Assembly (NCBI GenBank): GCA_002390845.1 | Contig: DGQT01000094.1 | Location: forward strand, 1-64,000 | Reading direction: 5' to 3' | Origin: Chitinophagaceae bacterium UBA4407 | GTDB taxonomy: Bacteria > Bacteroidota > Bacteroidia > Chitinophagales > Chitinophagaceae | Length of the DNA stretch: 64,000 nt | Shown: positions 1-7,547 of the stretch, piece after piece | Layout: every line of letters begins with the position of its first letter | Numbering within the stretch: the stretch's first letter is position 1 | Translations under genes and position numbers: made by a program | The notes under the pieces: generated by a model | What the model was told of the DNA's origin: nothing | Seen by the model: the letters and a program-made list of their open reading frames with translations, nothing else | Database searches by the model: none

Positions 1-207
1 CAGAATTAATCCAACCGTACAATCTGGCATGCAGCAACGGCTACAAATAGGAGATGAGGTTAACGGTCAGACGGCTTTGAGCCGTCTGACCGATGTTGCC
101 AGCTTCGCGTTGCCGATTATAGTTCCTTCAGAGGAAGTGTGCGACGCAAGAGGCGATGCCACAAAGTACTTTGGTTCGACTCCGCTCACCACTTGGCTCA
201 AAAAATC
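1..207. repeat. Palindromic intergenic element (PIE), loop and one arm
   Basis: PIE is my label for the dispersed palindrome of this window. Its left core is GTTGCGTCGCACACTTGTAC and its right core GTACAAGTGTGCGACGCAAC. Here the right core (about 138-150, GTGTGCGACGCAAG) is followed by a degenerate outer arm ending in CTTGGCTCAAAAAA. A perfect 12-bp hairpin, GGTCAGACGGCT / AGCCGTCTGACC, lies at 65-91. Read on the minus strand the whole stretch resembles 21289-21420, so the two loops are related. A short open frame at 29-220 is just this repeat read through. Confidence 0.8.
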
Positions 208-229
208 AATCGTTTGCTGATAACATTTG

Positions 230-256
230 TTTGCATGTTCTTATGCTGTAAATTTA
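230..256 (+). promoter_or_regulatory. Possible Bacteroidota promoter for acs
   Basis: TTTG (230-233) and TAAATTTA (249-256) loosely match the Bacteroidota -33 TTTG and -7 TAnnTTTG boxes. They lie 22 bases before the acs start. The last base of the -7 box is off consensus and the spacing is short, so this is tentative. Confidence 0.3.
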
Positions 257-278
257 GCTTCTAAAATAAACGGTTGCC

Positions 279-2204
279 ATGCATTATCCTTACCAGATCA
301 AATCATTAGAAGCCTATCACGAAGCTTACAAACAAAGTACAGAAGACCCTGAAACTTTTTGGGCAAATGTGGCGGAGCATTTTCAGTGGAAACGCCGCTG
401 GGATAAAGTGCTTGAATGGAATTTTACTGAACCAAAAATAGAATGGTTTAAAGGCGCCACACTCAACATTACAGAGAATTGTTTAGACCGGCACCTGGAA
501 ACAAAAGGCAATATGCCCGCCTTAATCTGGGAGCCGAACGATCCTGAAGAACATCACCGCATATTGACTTACAAAGATCTTTACCATAAGGTTTGCCAGT
601 TTGCAAACGTGCTTAAAAATAACGGTGTAAAAAAAGGCGACCGCGTTTGTATCTACATGGGCATGATTCCTGAACTCGCTATTGCAGTGTTGGCATGCGC
701 AAGAATCGGCGCTATACACTCCGTAGTGTTTGGTGGCTTTAGTGCACAAAGTATTGCAGACCGTTTGTACGATGCACAGGCAGAATATATTGTCACCTGC
801 GATGGTGCCTACCGCGGCAATAAAGATATTCCCCTGAAAGGCGTTATTGATGATGCACTGATCGGCAATAAAACAGTAAAGCGTGTAATAGTTTGTACGC
901 GAACCCGCACACCGGTAAGTATGATAAAAGGCCGCGATGTTTGGTGGGAGGATGAAATAAAAAAAATCGAAACGCTTGGCTTGGTTGATTACCCCGCAGA
1001 AGAAATGGATGCAGAAGATCCGTTGTTTATTTTATATACTTCAGGCTCAACCGGAAAACCAAAAGGTGTGGTACATGCCTGCGGTGGTTATATGGTTTGG
1101 ACCAACTATACTTTCGTAAATGTATTCCAATATCAACCGGGCGATATTCACTTTTGCACCGCCGATATTGGCTGGATCACCGGTCACAGTTATATTGTAT
1201 ATGCACCTTTAAGTTCGGGTGCTACATCGCTGATGTTTGAAGGTATTCCAACCTTTCCCGATGCAGGCCGTTTCTGGGATATTGTTGAAAAATATAAAGT
1301 AAATATTTTATACACTGCACCCACTGCCATAAGAAGTTTAATGGGTTTTGGTTTGGCACCTTTGATGGGTAAAAATCTTTCATCACTTCGGGTATTGGGC
1401 ACCGTAGGCGAGCCTATTAATGAAGAAGCCTGGCATTGGTACGATGAGCATGTAGGCAAGAAAAAATGTCCTATTGTAGATACCTGGTGGCAAACCGAAA
1501 CCGGTGGCATTTTAATTTCGAACCTCGCAGGCATTACACCTTCAAAACCAAGCTGGGCAACACTTCCTATGCCCGGAGTTCAATGCTTACTTGTTGATGA
1601 AAACGGCAAAGAAGTTACCGAATACGAAGATGGAATTATTAAAGGCAATCTTTGTATCAAAGCCCCGTGGCCCTCTATTTTGCGCACCACTTATGGCGAT
1701 CATGAACGCTGCAAAAAAAATTATTTCAGCACGTATGAGAATTTATATTTTACAGGAGATGGCGCATTAAAAGATGAACACGGCAACTATCGTATTACAG
1801 GCCGCGTAGATGATGTGCTGAATGTAAGCGGTCACCGCATTGGTACTGCAGAGGTGGAGAATGCCATCAACATGCACGCCGGTGTTGTGGAGAGTGCAGT
1901 GGTTGGTTACCCGCACGATGTAAAAGGACAGGGTATTTATGCATTCGTTATCCAGGACGCAGCAGCGCACGGTGAAGACGACATGGCCAGGAAAAATATT
2001 TTGCAAACCGTAACAAGGGTGATTGGTGCCATTGCAAAGCCTGATAAAATTCAGTTTGTAACGGGTTTGCCAAAGACACGCAGTGGCAAAATCATGCGCC
2101 GCATTTTAAGAAAAATAGCCGAAGGCGAAACAGAAAACTTAGGCGATACAACTACCTTGCTCGACCCCGGTGTAGTTGAAGAAATTAAGAACGGGAAGAT
2201 ATAG
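279..2204 (+). CDS. acs: Acetyl-CoA synthetase
   Basis: Cytoplasmic AMP-forming acetate--CoA ligase, converting acetate, ATP and CoA to acetyl-CoA. At 641 residues it has the normal length for Acs. The adenylate-forming P-loop YTSGSTGKPKG lies at residues 253-263. The N-terminal ACAS_N-type region starts near residue 15 (YHEAYKQS..FWANVA). The GDGA and GRVDDVLNVSGHR hinge motifs lie around residues 495-520. The C-terminal KTRSGKIMRR carries the lysine (about residue 604) that is reversibly acetylated in this family. The ATG at 279 fits the family N-terminus. An acetate transporter (satP-like, 34334) is elsewhere in the window, so acetate is probably a real substrate for this organism. No operon partner; a PIE copy follows the stop. 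Confidence 0.96.
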   Translation: MHYPYQIKSLEAYHEAYKQSTEDPETFWANVAEHFQWKRRWDKVLEWNFTEPKIEWFKGATLNITENCLDRHLETKGNMPALIWEPNDPEEHHRILTYKDLYHKVCQFANVLKNNGVKKGDRVCIYMGMIPELAIAVLACARIGAIHSVVFGGFSAQSIADRLYDAQAEYIVTCDGAYRGNKDIPLKGVIDDALIGNKTVKRVIVCTRTRTPVSMIKGRDVWWEDEIKKIETLGLVDYPAEEMDAEDPLFILYTSGSTGKPKGVVHACGGYMVWTNYTFVNVFQYQPGDIHFCTADIGWITGHSYIVYAPLSSGATSLMFEGIPTFPDAGRFWDIVEKYKVNILYTAPTAIRSLMGFGLAPLMGKNLSSLRVLGTVGEPINEEAWHWYDEHVGKKKCPIVDTWWQTETGGILISNLAGITPSKPSWATLPMPGVQCLLVDENGKEVTEYEDGIIKGNLCIKAPWPSILRTTYGDHERCKKNYFSTYENLYFTGDGALKDEHGNYRITGRVDDVLNVSGHRIGTAEVENAINMHAGVVESAVVGYPHDVKGQGIYAFVIQDAAAHGEDDMARKNILQTVTRVIGAIAKPDKIQFVTGLPKTRSGKIMRRILRKIAEGETENLGDTTTLLDPGVVEEIKNGKI

Positions 2205-2213
2205 CGTAAGTAG

Positions 2214-2395
2214 TTTTTTTAACCGGGCAGCAGTACTTTATGGCATCGCCTGTTGTGTCACTCACTTGTAGGTTCGGAACAGTTATCATCATTTTGACGA
2301 GGAGAAATCTCATTCATATTATAACAGGTTTCTCTTCAATATGCAACGGAATCGAAATGACGCGCAGCCTGTGAACCAGCCTGAAAAGTAATTTG
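2214..2395. repeat. PIE copy, TGTCACTC core variant
   Basis: T7 and ACCGGGC (2214-2227) are followed by the variant left core GTTGTGTCACTCACTTGTA at 2252-2270. The loop carries an inner inverted repeat (GAGGAGAAATCT ... AGgTTTCTCTTC). The right side is degenerate and ends in GAACCAGCCTGAAAAG. Confidence 0.7.
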
Positions 2396-2450
2396 AACGC
2401 GAATCCTGTTTAACTTTTACCGGACATTTACTTTTTTGTATTTTTATTTC

Positions 2451-3050
2451 ATGGAAATGGAAGCAAATGAACCAGCAGTTGCTTATAGCAAGCAAAAATT
2501 TTCTATTGAAGATTATCTTGAAATAGAAAACACTTCAATAGAAAAACATGAATATTACAAAGGTGAAATCTTTGCAATGTCTGGCGCTAAAATGCCACAT
2601 AACGACATTTCTAAAAATTTGTCAGGCAACTTATATGTTAAACTAAAAGGCAAAAAATGTCAATCTTATGGAAGTGATGTTCGCATACATATAGAATCCA
2701 ATACCTTATTTACATATCCTGATATTTCTATTATTTGCGGAGATGTAGTTACCCGGAATAACGATGATTATAATGTATTAAACCCTACTGTAATCATTGA
2801 AATACTTTCCCCATCAACAAAGAATTATGATCGTGGCGAAAAGTTTAAACTATACCGAGACATACCAACTTTGAAAGAATACATACTCGTAGATTCTGAA
2901 AGCATACACATTGAAGTATTCAGATTAAATGAAAACAATCATTGGGAGTTGGAAGAATATAATTCAACAGAAAATCTGCTGCACATCAAAGCCATTAATG
3001 AAAACATTCTTATTTCAGAAATTTACGAAGGCGTGAAGTTAGAAGCGTGA
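2451..3050 (+). CDS. Uma2 family (DUF820) restriction endonuclease-fold protein
   Basis: A 199-residue protein of the Uma2/DUF820 family, which has a PD-(D/E)XK nuclease fold. The function in cells is unknown. Visible signatures are the N-terminal FSIEDYLEIEN...YKGEIFAMSGA segment, then YPDISIICGD and NPTVIIEILSPSTKNYDRGEKFKLYRD split by the family's strand-helix pattern; the Asp of YPDI and the Glu of IIEILS are the expected metal-binding acids. The ATG at 2451 is preferred over an upstream in-frame TTG at 2436, because the family start is MEMEANEP-like. The gene is more A+T-rich than the genes on either side, stands alone between two PIE copies, and may have been acquired horizontally. Uma2 genes are often multi-copy in filamentous and gliding bacteria. 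Confidence 0.85.
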   Translation: MEMEANEPAVAYSKQKFSIEDYLEIENTSIEKHEYYKGEIFAMSGAKMPHNDISKNLSGNLYVKLKGKKCQSYGSDVRIHIESNTLFTYPDISIICGDVVTRNNDDYNVLNPTVIIEILSPSTKNYDRGEKFKLYRDIPTLKEYILVDSESIHIEVFRLNENNHWELEEYNSTENLLHIKAINENILISEIYEGVKLEA

Positions 3051-3059
3051 CTGTGTAAA

Positions 3060-3140
3060 AGCCGGGTAAAAAGTCAGGTGTACAAGTGTGCGACGCAACA
3101 GAAGCCTCATAGTAATTCAAATGTTTGGTTCAAAATTTCC
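3060..3140. repeat. PIE copy, right arm
   Basis: Right core GTACAAGTGTGCGACGCAAC at 3080-3099. It is followed by the usual AGAAGCCTCATAGTAATTCAAATG and a degenerate outer GGTTCAAAA. Only a fragment of the left side (AGCCGGGTAAAA) precedes it. The copy fills the gap before the amidohydrolase gene. Confidence 0.8.
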
Positions 3141-3169
3141 TGTATTTTCTCTAAAAGAATTGTTTGCTT

Positions 3170-4000
3170 ATGCGTATAGACAGTCACCAGCATTTCTGGA
3201 ATTACGATACCAATAAACATAGCTGGATCGATGATTCAATGACCGTACTTAAACATGATTTTCTTCCGCAGCACTTACAACCACTTTTGCAGCAGCAGTT
3301 GATTGACGGATGTATTACCGTTCAGTGCGAAACTTCAACTGATGAAATACACAGCATGCTGCAACATGCAAAGCAAAACGATTTTATAAAAGGCGTGGTA
3401 GGCTGGTTAGATTTTACTGCTTCAAATATGGAAGAACAACTGGAATATTTTTCACAGTTTAATTTACTGAAAGGTTTCAGGCATGTGGTGCAGGCAGAAC
3501 CCGATGAAAGATTTTTGTTACGCAAAGATTTCTGTAGCGGCATTGCACATTTAGCACGTTATAATTTTACTTACGACATTTTAATCTTTCCGCACCAAAT
3601 GCCCGCTGCTGTTGAGTTTGTAAAATTATTCCCCAACCAGAAATTCGTGCTCGATCATATTGCAAAACCCAATATTGCAAAGCAGGAAATAGATGAATGG
3701 CGTAAGAATATTTATGCGCTGGCTGCATGTGAAAATGTTTGGTGCAAGCTTTCGGGTATGGTTACAGAAGCCAACTGGCATAACTGGAAACAACAGGATT
3801 ATGTAACTTACATGGAGGTGATCTTTGAAGCATTTGGCACCAGCCGTGTAATGTTTGGCAGCGACTGGCCGGTATGTAAACTGGCGGCTTCTTATGAACA
3901 GGTTTATCATATTCCTGATGAATACGTATCTCAGTTTTCATCAAATGAACAGGAAGATTTTTGGGGCAACAACGCAACAACATTTTACAATCTTAAATAA
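3170..4000 (+). CDS. Amidohydrolase family protein, L-fuconolactonase-like
   Basis: TIM-barrel metal-dependent hydrolase of the amidohydrolase-2 family (COG3618), whose best-known members open L-fucono-1,5-lactone and related sugar lactones. The 277-residue protein starts with MRIDSHQHFWNY, giving the HxH metal motif at residues 6-8. A later LDHIAKP (His) and GSDWPV (the conserved Asp) complete the metal site. The ATG at 3170 is chosen over a TTG at 3164 because it puts the HxH motif at the usual distance from the N-terminus. An SDR gene begins 6 bases after the stop, so the two are almost certainly co-transcribed: a sugar dehydrogenase plus lactonase pair, as in oxidative L-fucose breakdown. 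The actual sugar is not visible from sequence. Confidence 0.85.
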   Translation: MRIDSHQHFWNYDTNKHSWIDDSMTVLKHDFLPQHLQPLLQQQLIDGCITVQCETSTDEIHSMLQHAKQNDFIKGVVGWLDFTASNMEEQLEYFSQFNLLKGFRHVVQAEPDERFLLRKDFCSGIAHLARYNFTYDILIFPHQMPAAVEFVKLFPNQKFVLDHIAKPNIAKQEIDEWRKNIYALAACENVWCKLSGMVTEANWHNWKQQDYVTYMEVIFEAFGTSRVMFGSDWPVCKLAASYEQVYHIPDEYVSQFSSNEQEDFWGNNATTFYNLK

Positions 4001-4006
4001 TCAAAC

Positions 4007-4792
4007 ATGGATCTCGGTCTGCAGGAAAAAATAATTATTGTAACGGGTGGCGCCAAAGGAATTGGCGAAGGCATTGCTACAGTTTTAGCACAGGAAAAAG
4101 CGATACCGGTAATTGTTGGCAGAAGCAAAGAAGATAACCTGCTTACCGTAAATAAAATTGAAGCTGCCGGTGGTACAGCATTCCAGGTAGTTGCAGAACT
4201 TAACCATCCTGAAGCATGCGAAAATGCCGTGGCAACAATTGCTGCAAAATTTGGCCGCATTCAAGGGCTAGTAAATAATGCAGGCGTTAACGATGGTGTT
4301 AACCTTGAACACGGTACTTACGAAAAATTTATGCAGTCGCTGCATAGCAACCTGGTGCATTATTATTTAATGGCACATTATGCGTTGCGCTACTTAAAGC
4401 AAAGCAAAGGTGCTATTGTAAACATTGGTTCCAAAACCGCTGAAACCGGCCAGGGCGGCACTTCTGCGTATGCTGCTGCCAATGGTGGCCGCAATGCTTT
4501 AACACGTGAATGGGCTGTTGAATTACTGCCTTATAACATCCGCGTTAATGCGATTATTGTTGCAGAATGTTACACGCCTTTATACGATTCATGGATCAAA
4601 ACTTTTGAAAACCCACAGGAAAAACTACAACATATTACTGCAAAAATCCCTTTGCAAAACCGCATGACCACCGCTGAAGAAATTGCGAATATGGCAGCGT
4701 TCTTATTATCAGAAAGATCTAGCCACACCACGGGGCAGTTGATTCATGTTGATGGCGGCTATGTGCATTTAGACAGGGCAATAAGTAAGTAA
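4007..4792 (+). CDS. SDR family oxidoreductase, YxxxN active site
   Basis: Short-chain dehydrogenase/reductase of 261 residues, typical length for the classical SDR family. The Rossmann motif TGGAKGIG is at residues 13-20 and NNAG is near residue 90. The active-site segment reads SAYAAANGG with Tyr155, but the lysine expected at +4 (YxxxK) is Asn159 (codon AAT, 4481-4483). The following NALTREWAVELLPYNIRVNA is otherwise normal for sugar-type SDRs such as L-fucose dehydrogenase. The C-terminus has the usual TGQLIHVDGGY. It forms a two-gene operon with the lactonase-like hydrolase, suggesting sugar oxidation to a lactone then hydrolysis. The Lys-to-Asn change may mean altered chemistry or loss of activity. 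Confidence 0.85.
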   Translation: MDLGLQEKIIIVTGGAKGIGEGIATVLAQEKAIPVIVGRSKEDNLLTVNKIEAAGGTAFQVVAELNHPEACENAVATIAAKFGRIQGLVNNAGVNDGVNLEHGTYEKFMQSLHSNLVHYYLMAHYALRYLKQSKGAIVNIGSKTAETGQGGTSAYAAANGGRNALTREWAVELLPYNIRVNAIIVAECYTPLYDSWIKTFENPQEKLQHITAKIPLQNRMTTAEEIANMAAFLLSERSSHTTGQLIHVDGGYVHLDRAISK

Positions 4793-4855
4793 TTTTTTGA
4801 GCCGGGCTTTAGAATATGAATTGAACTTTTGTTGCGTCGCACACTTCCTCTGAAG
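4793..4855. repeat. PIE left arm, split from its right half by IS110
   Basis: T6 plus GAGCCGGGC (4793-4807) starts immediately after the SDR stop codon. The left core GTTGCGTCGCACACTTCCTCT is at 4831-4851. The matching right-hand loop sequence (TTGCCTG...AATTGTAC...GAGCTTTTAAC) resumes at about 6288-6340, beyond the IS110 element, so the insertion sequence sits in the loop of this palindrome. Confidence 0.75.
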
Positions 4856-5036
4856 AATAAAATAGAGGCAGTAATAGATATGGTATAATTTGATTAAGCC
4901 GGTAGTGCTGTTTTTTACTATAAAAGTGAAACTTCCTCTGCAAGACTGTTTCCATCTTATGCCTGTGTGCTCCAAAGGATCAGGCAAATTGTACAACAAT
5001 GCTGAACATTACAAGTGTGACGGCCCTTTAATATTA

Positions 5037-5531
5037 TTAAGCCACCTTTTTATAAGCCATGACTTTGGTTCTGTTGTCATAATACTTTGCAGCCTCCCAT
5101 TTTTCGTACTGGTGATTATGCACAAGTATTTTATAGATAACTTTCACCAATCGCCTGGCTACAGCTATAATTGCTTTTTTGGAACCGCGGCTTTTCTTCA
5201 GATGTTGATATACAGCCCACCAGTATCCGTTTTTAGCTTTTACAGCAGCCCATGCCACCTGCACCATTGCAGTGCGCAGGTATTTATTGCCGGGATGACA
5301 TTTGACGACCACTTTTTTATCTGAGCTTTCATGCACACCCGGCGCAAAACCTGCATACTTTACCGCGCTGTCTTCATTTTTAAACAATGCAATACTTAAG
5401 CCCATTTCTGCCATGATCACTTCTGCACTTTCTATAGCAATGCCTTCCACTTCATAAAGCTTTTTCATTTGCGCTTTCTGCTTTTCTGTAAACAAAGATT
5501 TGATGATACCGGCTTTTGTTTTACATAGCAT
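5037..5531 (-). pseudogene. IS110-family transposase, C-terminal half (copy 1)
   Basis: 164-residue frame corresponding to the IS116/IS110/IS902 C-terminal domain. It contains EVEGIAIESAEVIMAEMG, then KYAGFAPGVHESS and the serine-containing G-NKYLRTAMVQVAWAA region typical of the family, followed by the basic tail SRGSKKAIIAVARRLV. Its first residues (MLCKTKAGI) are encoded by an arm of the inserted palindrome, so the methionine at 5531 is probably not a native start. The N-terminal half is at 5654-6229 in a separate frame. Together they look like one transposase broken by the palindrome at 5499-5683. Some inter-domain linker may also be missing, since the joined length is short for the family. 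Confidence 0.85.
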
Positions 5532-5683
5532 CTTCGTTGCGTCGCAATCACTTCATCTGTATAGCTTCTGGCATCAGTATAATCTCGTTAATAAATTGCA
5601 GGCAAAGCTCAATTCATAATCCGAACGATGAACGTAATGCGACGCAACGATGCTCAACCAGGGAACAGGAAGCTGGTATCAAA
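5499..5683. repeat. PIE copy (type B) inserted in the IS110 transposase gene
   Basis: Outer arms TTTGATGATACCGGC (5499-5513) and GCTGGTATCAAA (5672-5683). Inner arms GTTGCGTCGCAATCACTTCA... (from 5536) and ...AACGTAATGCGACGCAAC (to 5648). The element separates the two transposase halves. An equivalent element is at the same place in the second IS copy (61521-61704), and a free-standing relative is at 58176-58353. Confidence 0.85.
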
Positions 5684-6229
5684 AAAAATCGCTTCTGTTT
5701 TTGTAGAAATATTGGAGATTACAGACATGATCTTAAAATTGCAGCTTTCAAGCGTCCGGATCATTTTGTTTTTAATGCGGGTAAGCTGCTGGGTATCATG
5801 CAGCCGCTGACGGGTAAGCTCTCTTAATGCCTCCTGTGATTCGTCCACAATAATGCTTGGCTGCACCATGCCATTCATTAAAAGGGTGGCAAGCCATACA
5901 GCATCCCGCTTATATGTTTTTAATAATGGATTTTGTTTTACCGTGAAGGGATTTACCACAACTACTTTAATCCCCGCCTCAGTCAGCACACGATATACAA
6001 AACGCCAGTAAATACCAGTGCTCTCAATGATTACATCTTTGATAAGATAACCAACAAGATGATCTTTGAGTTGATACACATCTTCTGTGTAAGTATTGAA
6101 AGTGTTAATGACGGGAACTTCGCCCTCTATACAAACAGCCACTTTGAAAGTCGGCTGATGACAATCTATTCCGGCTACTCTTTGAAGCCTTAGAGGAATA
6201 GAATAACTTCGTAAAGAATCTTTTTTCAT
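5654..6229 (-). pseudogene. IS110-family transposase, N-terminal half (copy 1)
   Basis: RuvC-like DEDD domain of an IS110-type recombinase. Catalytic acids are visible in VAGIDCHQ (first Asp), VIIESTGIYW (Glu) and KTYKRDAVWLATLL (Asp). ATG 6229 (MKKDSLRSYS) is preferred to an upstream in-frame start at 6262. The frame runs past RIKNKMIRTLESCNFKIMSV and then terminates inside the palindromic element (about 10 foreign residues ending FLFPG). Alone it lacks the C-terminal domain that carries the catalytic serine in this family. Confidence 0.85.
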
Positions 6230-6455
6230 GGGTGAACCTTTTATTGTAACGAAAGTTAGCAATGTTTACAGGTTCACCCTCTTCATTTGCCTGCGTGTAC
6301 TGGGGTTCATGGGGAATTGTACGTTCAGATGATATATTGAGCTTTTAACGCAGCGTAGATCGAAGCAATCTTTACACCTGACAACTGAAAAAATAGCCGT
6401 CAATTTCATTTAAGGTTTCCAGGCAAAACATAAAAAAAACCTCTTTGACAATTAT

Positions 6456-6497
6456 CTTAAAAAAGGGGCTGTCTCATACTTTTGAAACAGTCCCTTT
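6456..6497 (-). terminator. Rho-independent terminator of the DUF892 gene
   Basis: On the minus strand AAAGGGACTGTTTC pairs with GAGACAGCCCCTTT (one G.T pair), followed by a T run (A run at 6458-6464 on the plus strand). It lies about 20 bases past the stop of the DUF892 gene. Confidence 0.8.
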
Positions 6498-6519
6498 AAT
6501 AACGATCTATTCACTAAAA

Positions 6520-7089
6520 TCAATTTTCCCCGGTTGCGTCATAATTCACATGCTCCTCTGCAATACCTGTAAGTAGTTGGTCCGCGTCTTTTTCTTCATT
6601 CAGGGTTTCCTCAAGTATACCAGCCACATTATCATGCCCCATTGTTACTGCAAGTTGATGAAGGCACCCATAAGTAGCAATTTCATAATGTTCTACTTTC
6701 TGAGCGGCCATAATTAATCCCACATCTCTTGTTGACGTGCCTGCCTCAGTATCCGCGATAATGCTTTCCCCTTCTTTTACAAGACCTTCCATTGCGTCAC
6801 ATTTTTTTGCAACCGCCTTTTCATTAAGCAACCCGAATATTTCCTCTAATCTTGTTACATGCCCTTTTGTAGCTTCCAGGTGATTATCAAAAGCTGTTTT
6901 AAGCTCTTCGGTAGTTGCAGCCTTTTTCATTTTCGGCAACGCTTTGGTTAAATGCTTCTCAGCCCAATAGATGTCTTTTAATTCACCTACAAAAAACTTA
7001 TGCAGCTTAGGACTCATCTCGGGTGTTGTTCTTGAGGTTCCTGCTGATTTTTGGGAAGGCGATTTTTTTTTGTCTTTGATTTTTTCCAT
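6520..7089 (-). CDS. DUF892 (YciE/YciF-like) ferritin-fold protein
   Basis: Protein of 189 residues in the DUF892 family (YciF/YciE), four-helix ferritin-like proteins linked in enterobacteria to stress responses. The N-terminal 25 residues are Lys/Ser-rich and probably disordered. The domain begins LHKFFVGELKDIYWAEKHL and continues with the paired helices TAFDNHLEATKGHVTRLEEIF and LIMAAQKVEHYEIATYGCL. The Glu and His residues of E-L-K-D-I-Y, H-L-E-A-T and K-V-E-H-Y-E are the ones that could bind a di-metal centre. It is monocistronic, with its own terminator, next to the IS110 copy. The precise role is not visible. Confidence 0.88.
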   Translation of the reverse strand: MEKIKDKKKSPSQKSAGTSRTTPEMSPKLHKFFVGELKDIYWAEKHLTKALPKMKKAATTEELKTAFDNHLEATKGHVTRLEEIFGLLNEKAVAKKCDAMEGLVKEGESIIADTEAGTSTRDVGLIMAAQKVEHYEIATYGCLHQLAVTMGHDNVAGILEETLNEEKDADQLLTGIAEEHVNYDATGEN

Positions 7090-7424
7090 ATAGTTAATAA
7101 TTTATTACTCTATGGTTACCCAATCCTGTGCCACCTCATTTTTAAACACGAGTCTTTTATGTTTTGGCAATTATCATGGGAAAAATTATACTCAACCTGT
7201 GAAAAAAATTATCAGTAATTCCTCGTCGTTGATAGTGACAATACTGGCAACTTACCAGAATAATATTGTACTTCTGTTGAGGCCAAAAGGCATTTACGCG
7301 ATTCTCAGAACCTTCAAAAATATTCTCGGTCAGCCTGTCCTCGCCAACTGCAAACTAAATCTTTGACTTATATATAGTCGCTTCAATCTTTGCATCGTTA
7401 AAAGCCCATTCCTAATCCAACCCC
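7090..7424. other. Non-coding gap upstream of the DUF892 gene
   Basis: About 330 bases between the divergent DUF892 and hydrolase genes, ahead of a half PIE. An 84-codon open frame at 7112-7366 has no recognisable features and a composition unlike neighbouring proteins, so I treat it as chance. No clear promoter boxes seen. Confidence 0.5.
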
Positions 7425-7480
7425 TCAAATGTGCGACGCAACTAAAGCTCCATTCATATTCCTTTGCCCGGCTCAAAAAA
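7425..7480. repeat. PIE copy, right arm only
   Basis: Right core AAATGTGCGACGCAAC (7428-7442), then AAAGCTCCATTCATATT and a perfect outer end TGCCCGGCTCAAAAAA (7465-7480). No left arm is visible upstream. Confidence 0.85.
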
Positions 7481-7547
7481 CTCCTTACAAAAAATAGTTT
7501 TAACTTGTAGTTTCAAACGTAATACTACGCTTATTAAAACCTGTTAT

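Larger units (their letters stand above)
4856..6287 (-). mobile_element. IS110-family insertion sequence, copy 1 (transposase interrupted)
   Basis: About 1.4 kb. It has a split DEDD-type transposase on the minus strand and about 180 bases of non-coding DNA (4856-5036) beyond the transposase 3' end. That non-coding end could hold a guide (bridge) RNA as in the IS1111 group, but this is inference only. A nearly identical copy is at about 60891-62310, including the repeat that interrupts the gene. Limits are set by comparing the two copies with the IS-free palindrome at 21289-21480; no terminal inverted repeats are obvious, as expected for IS110. Confidence 0.75.

Noticed and set aside
172..190. 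tRNA T-loop-like GGTTCGACTCC
   Set aside because: No cloverleaf can be drawn upstream; the sequence is a variant of the palindrome's outer arm (also seen as GTTCGGCTCCGCT on the other strand at 21251 and 32786).
4793..4807. T6-GAGCCGGGC as a simple Rho-independent terminator
   Set aside because: The T run precedes the GC-rich arm and an A run follows the partner arm, the reverse of a terminator on either strand; it is part of the long palindrome.
4890..5324. Plus-strand frame of 144 codons, repeated at 60896-61345
   Set aside because: Antisense to the transposase C-terminal half; its conservation between the two copies follows from the IS duplication.
7112..7366. Open frame of 84 codons between the DUF892 and hydrolase genes
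   Set aside because: No domain, signal or neighbour logic; composition looks like translated intergenic DNA.
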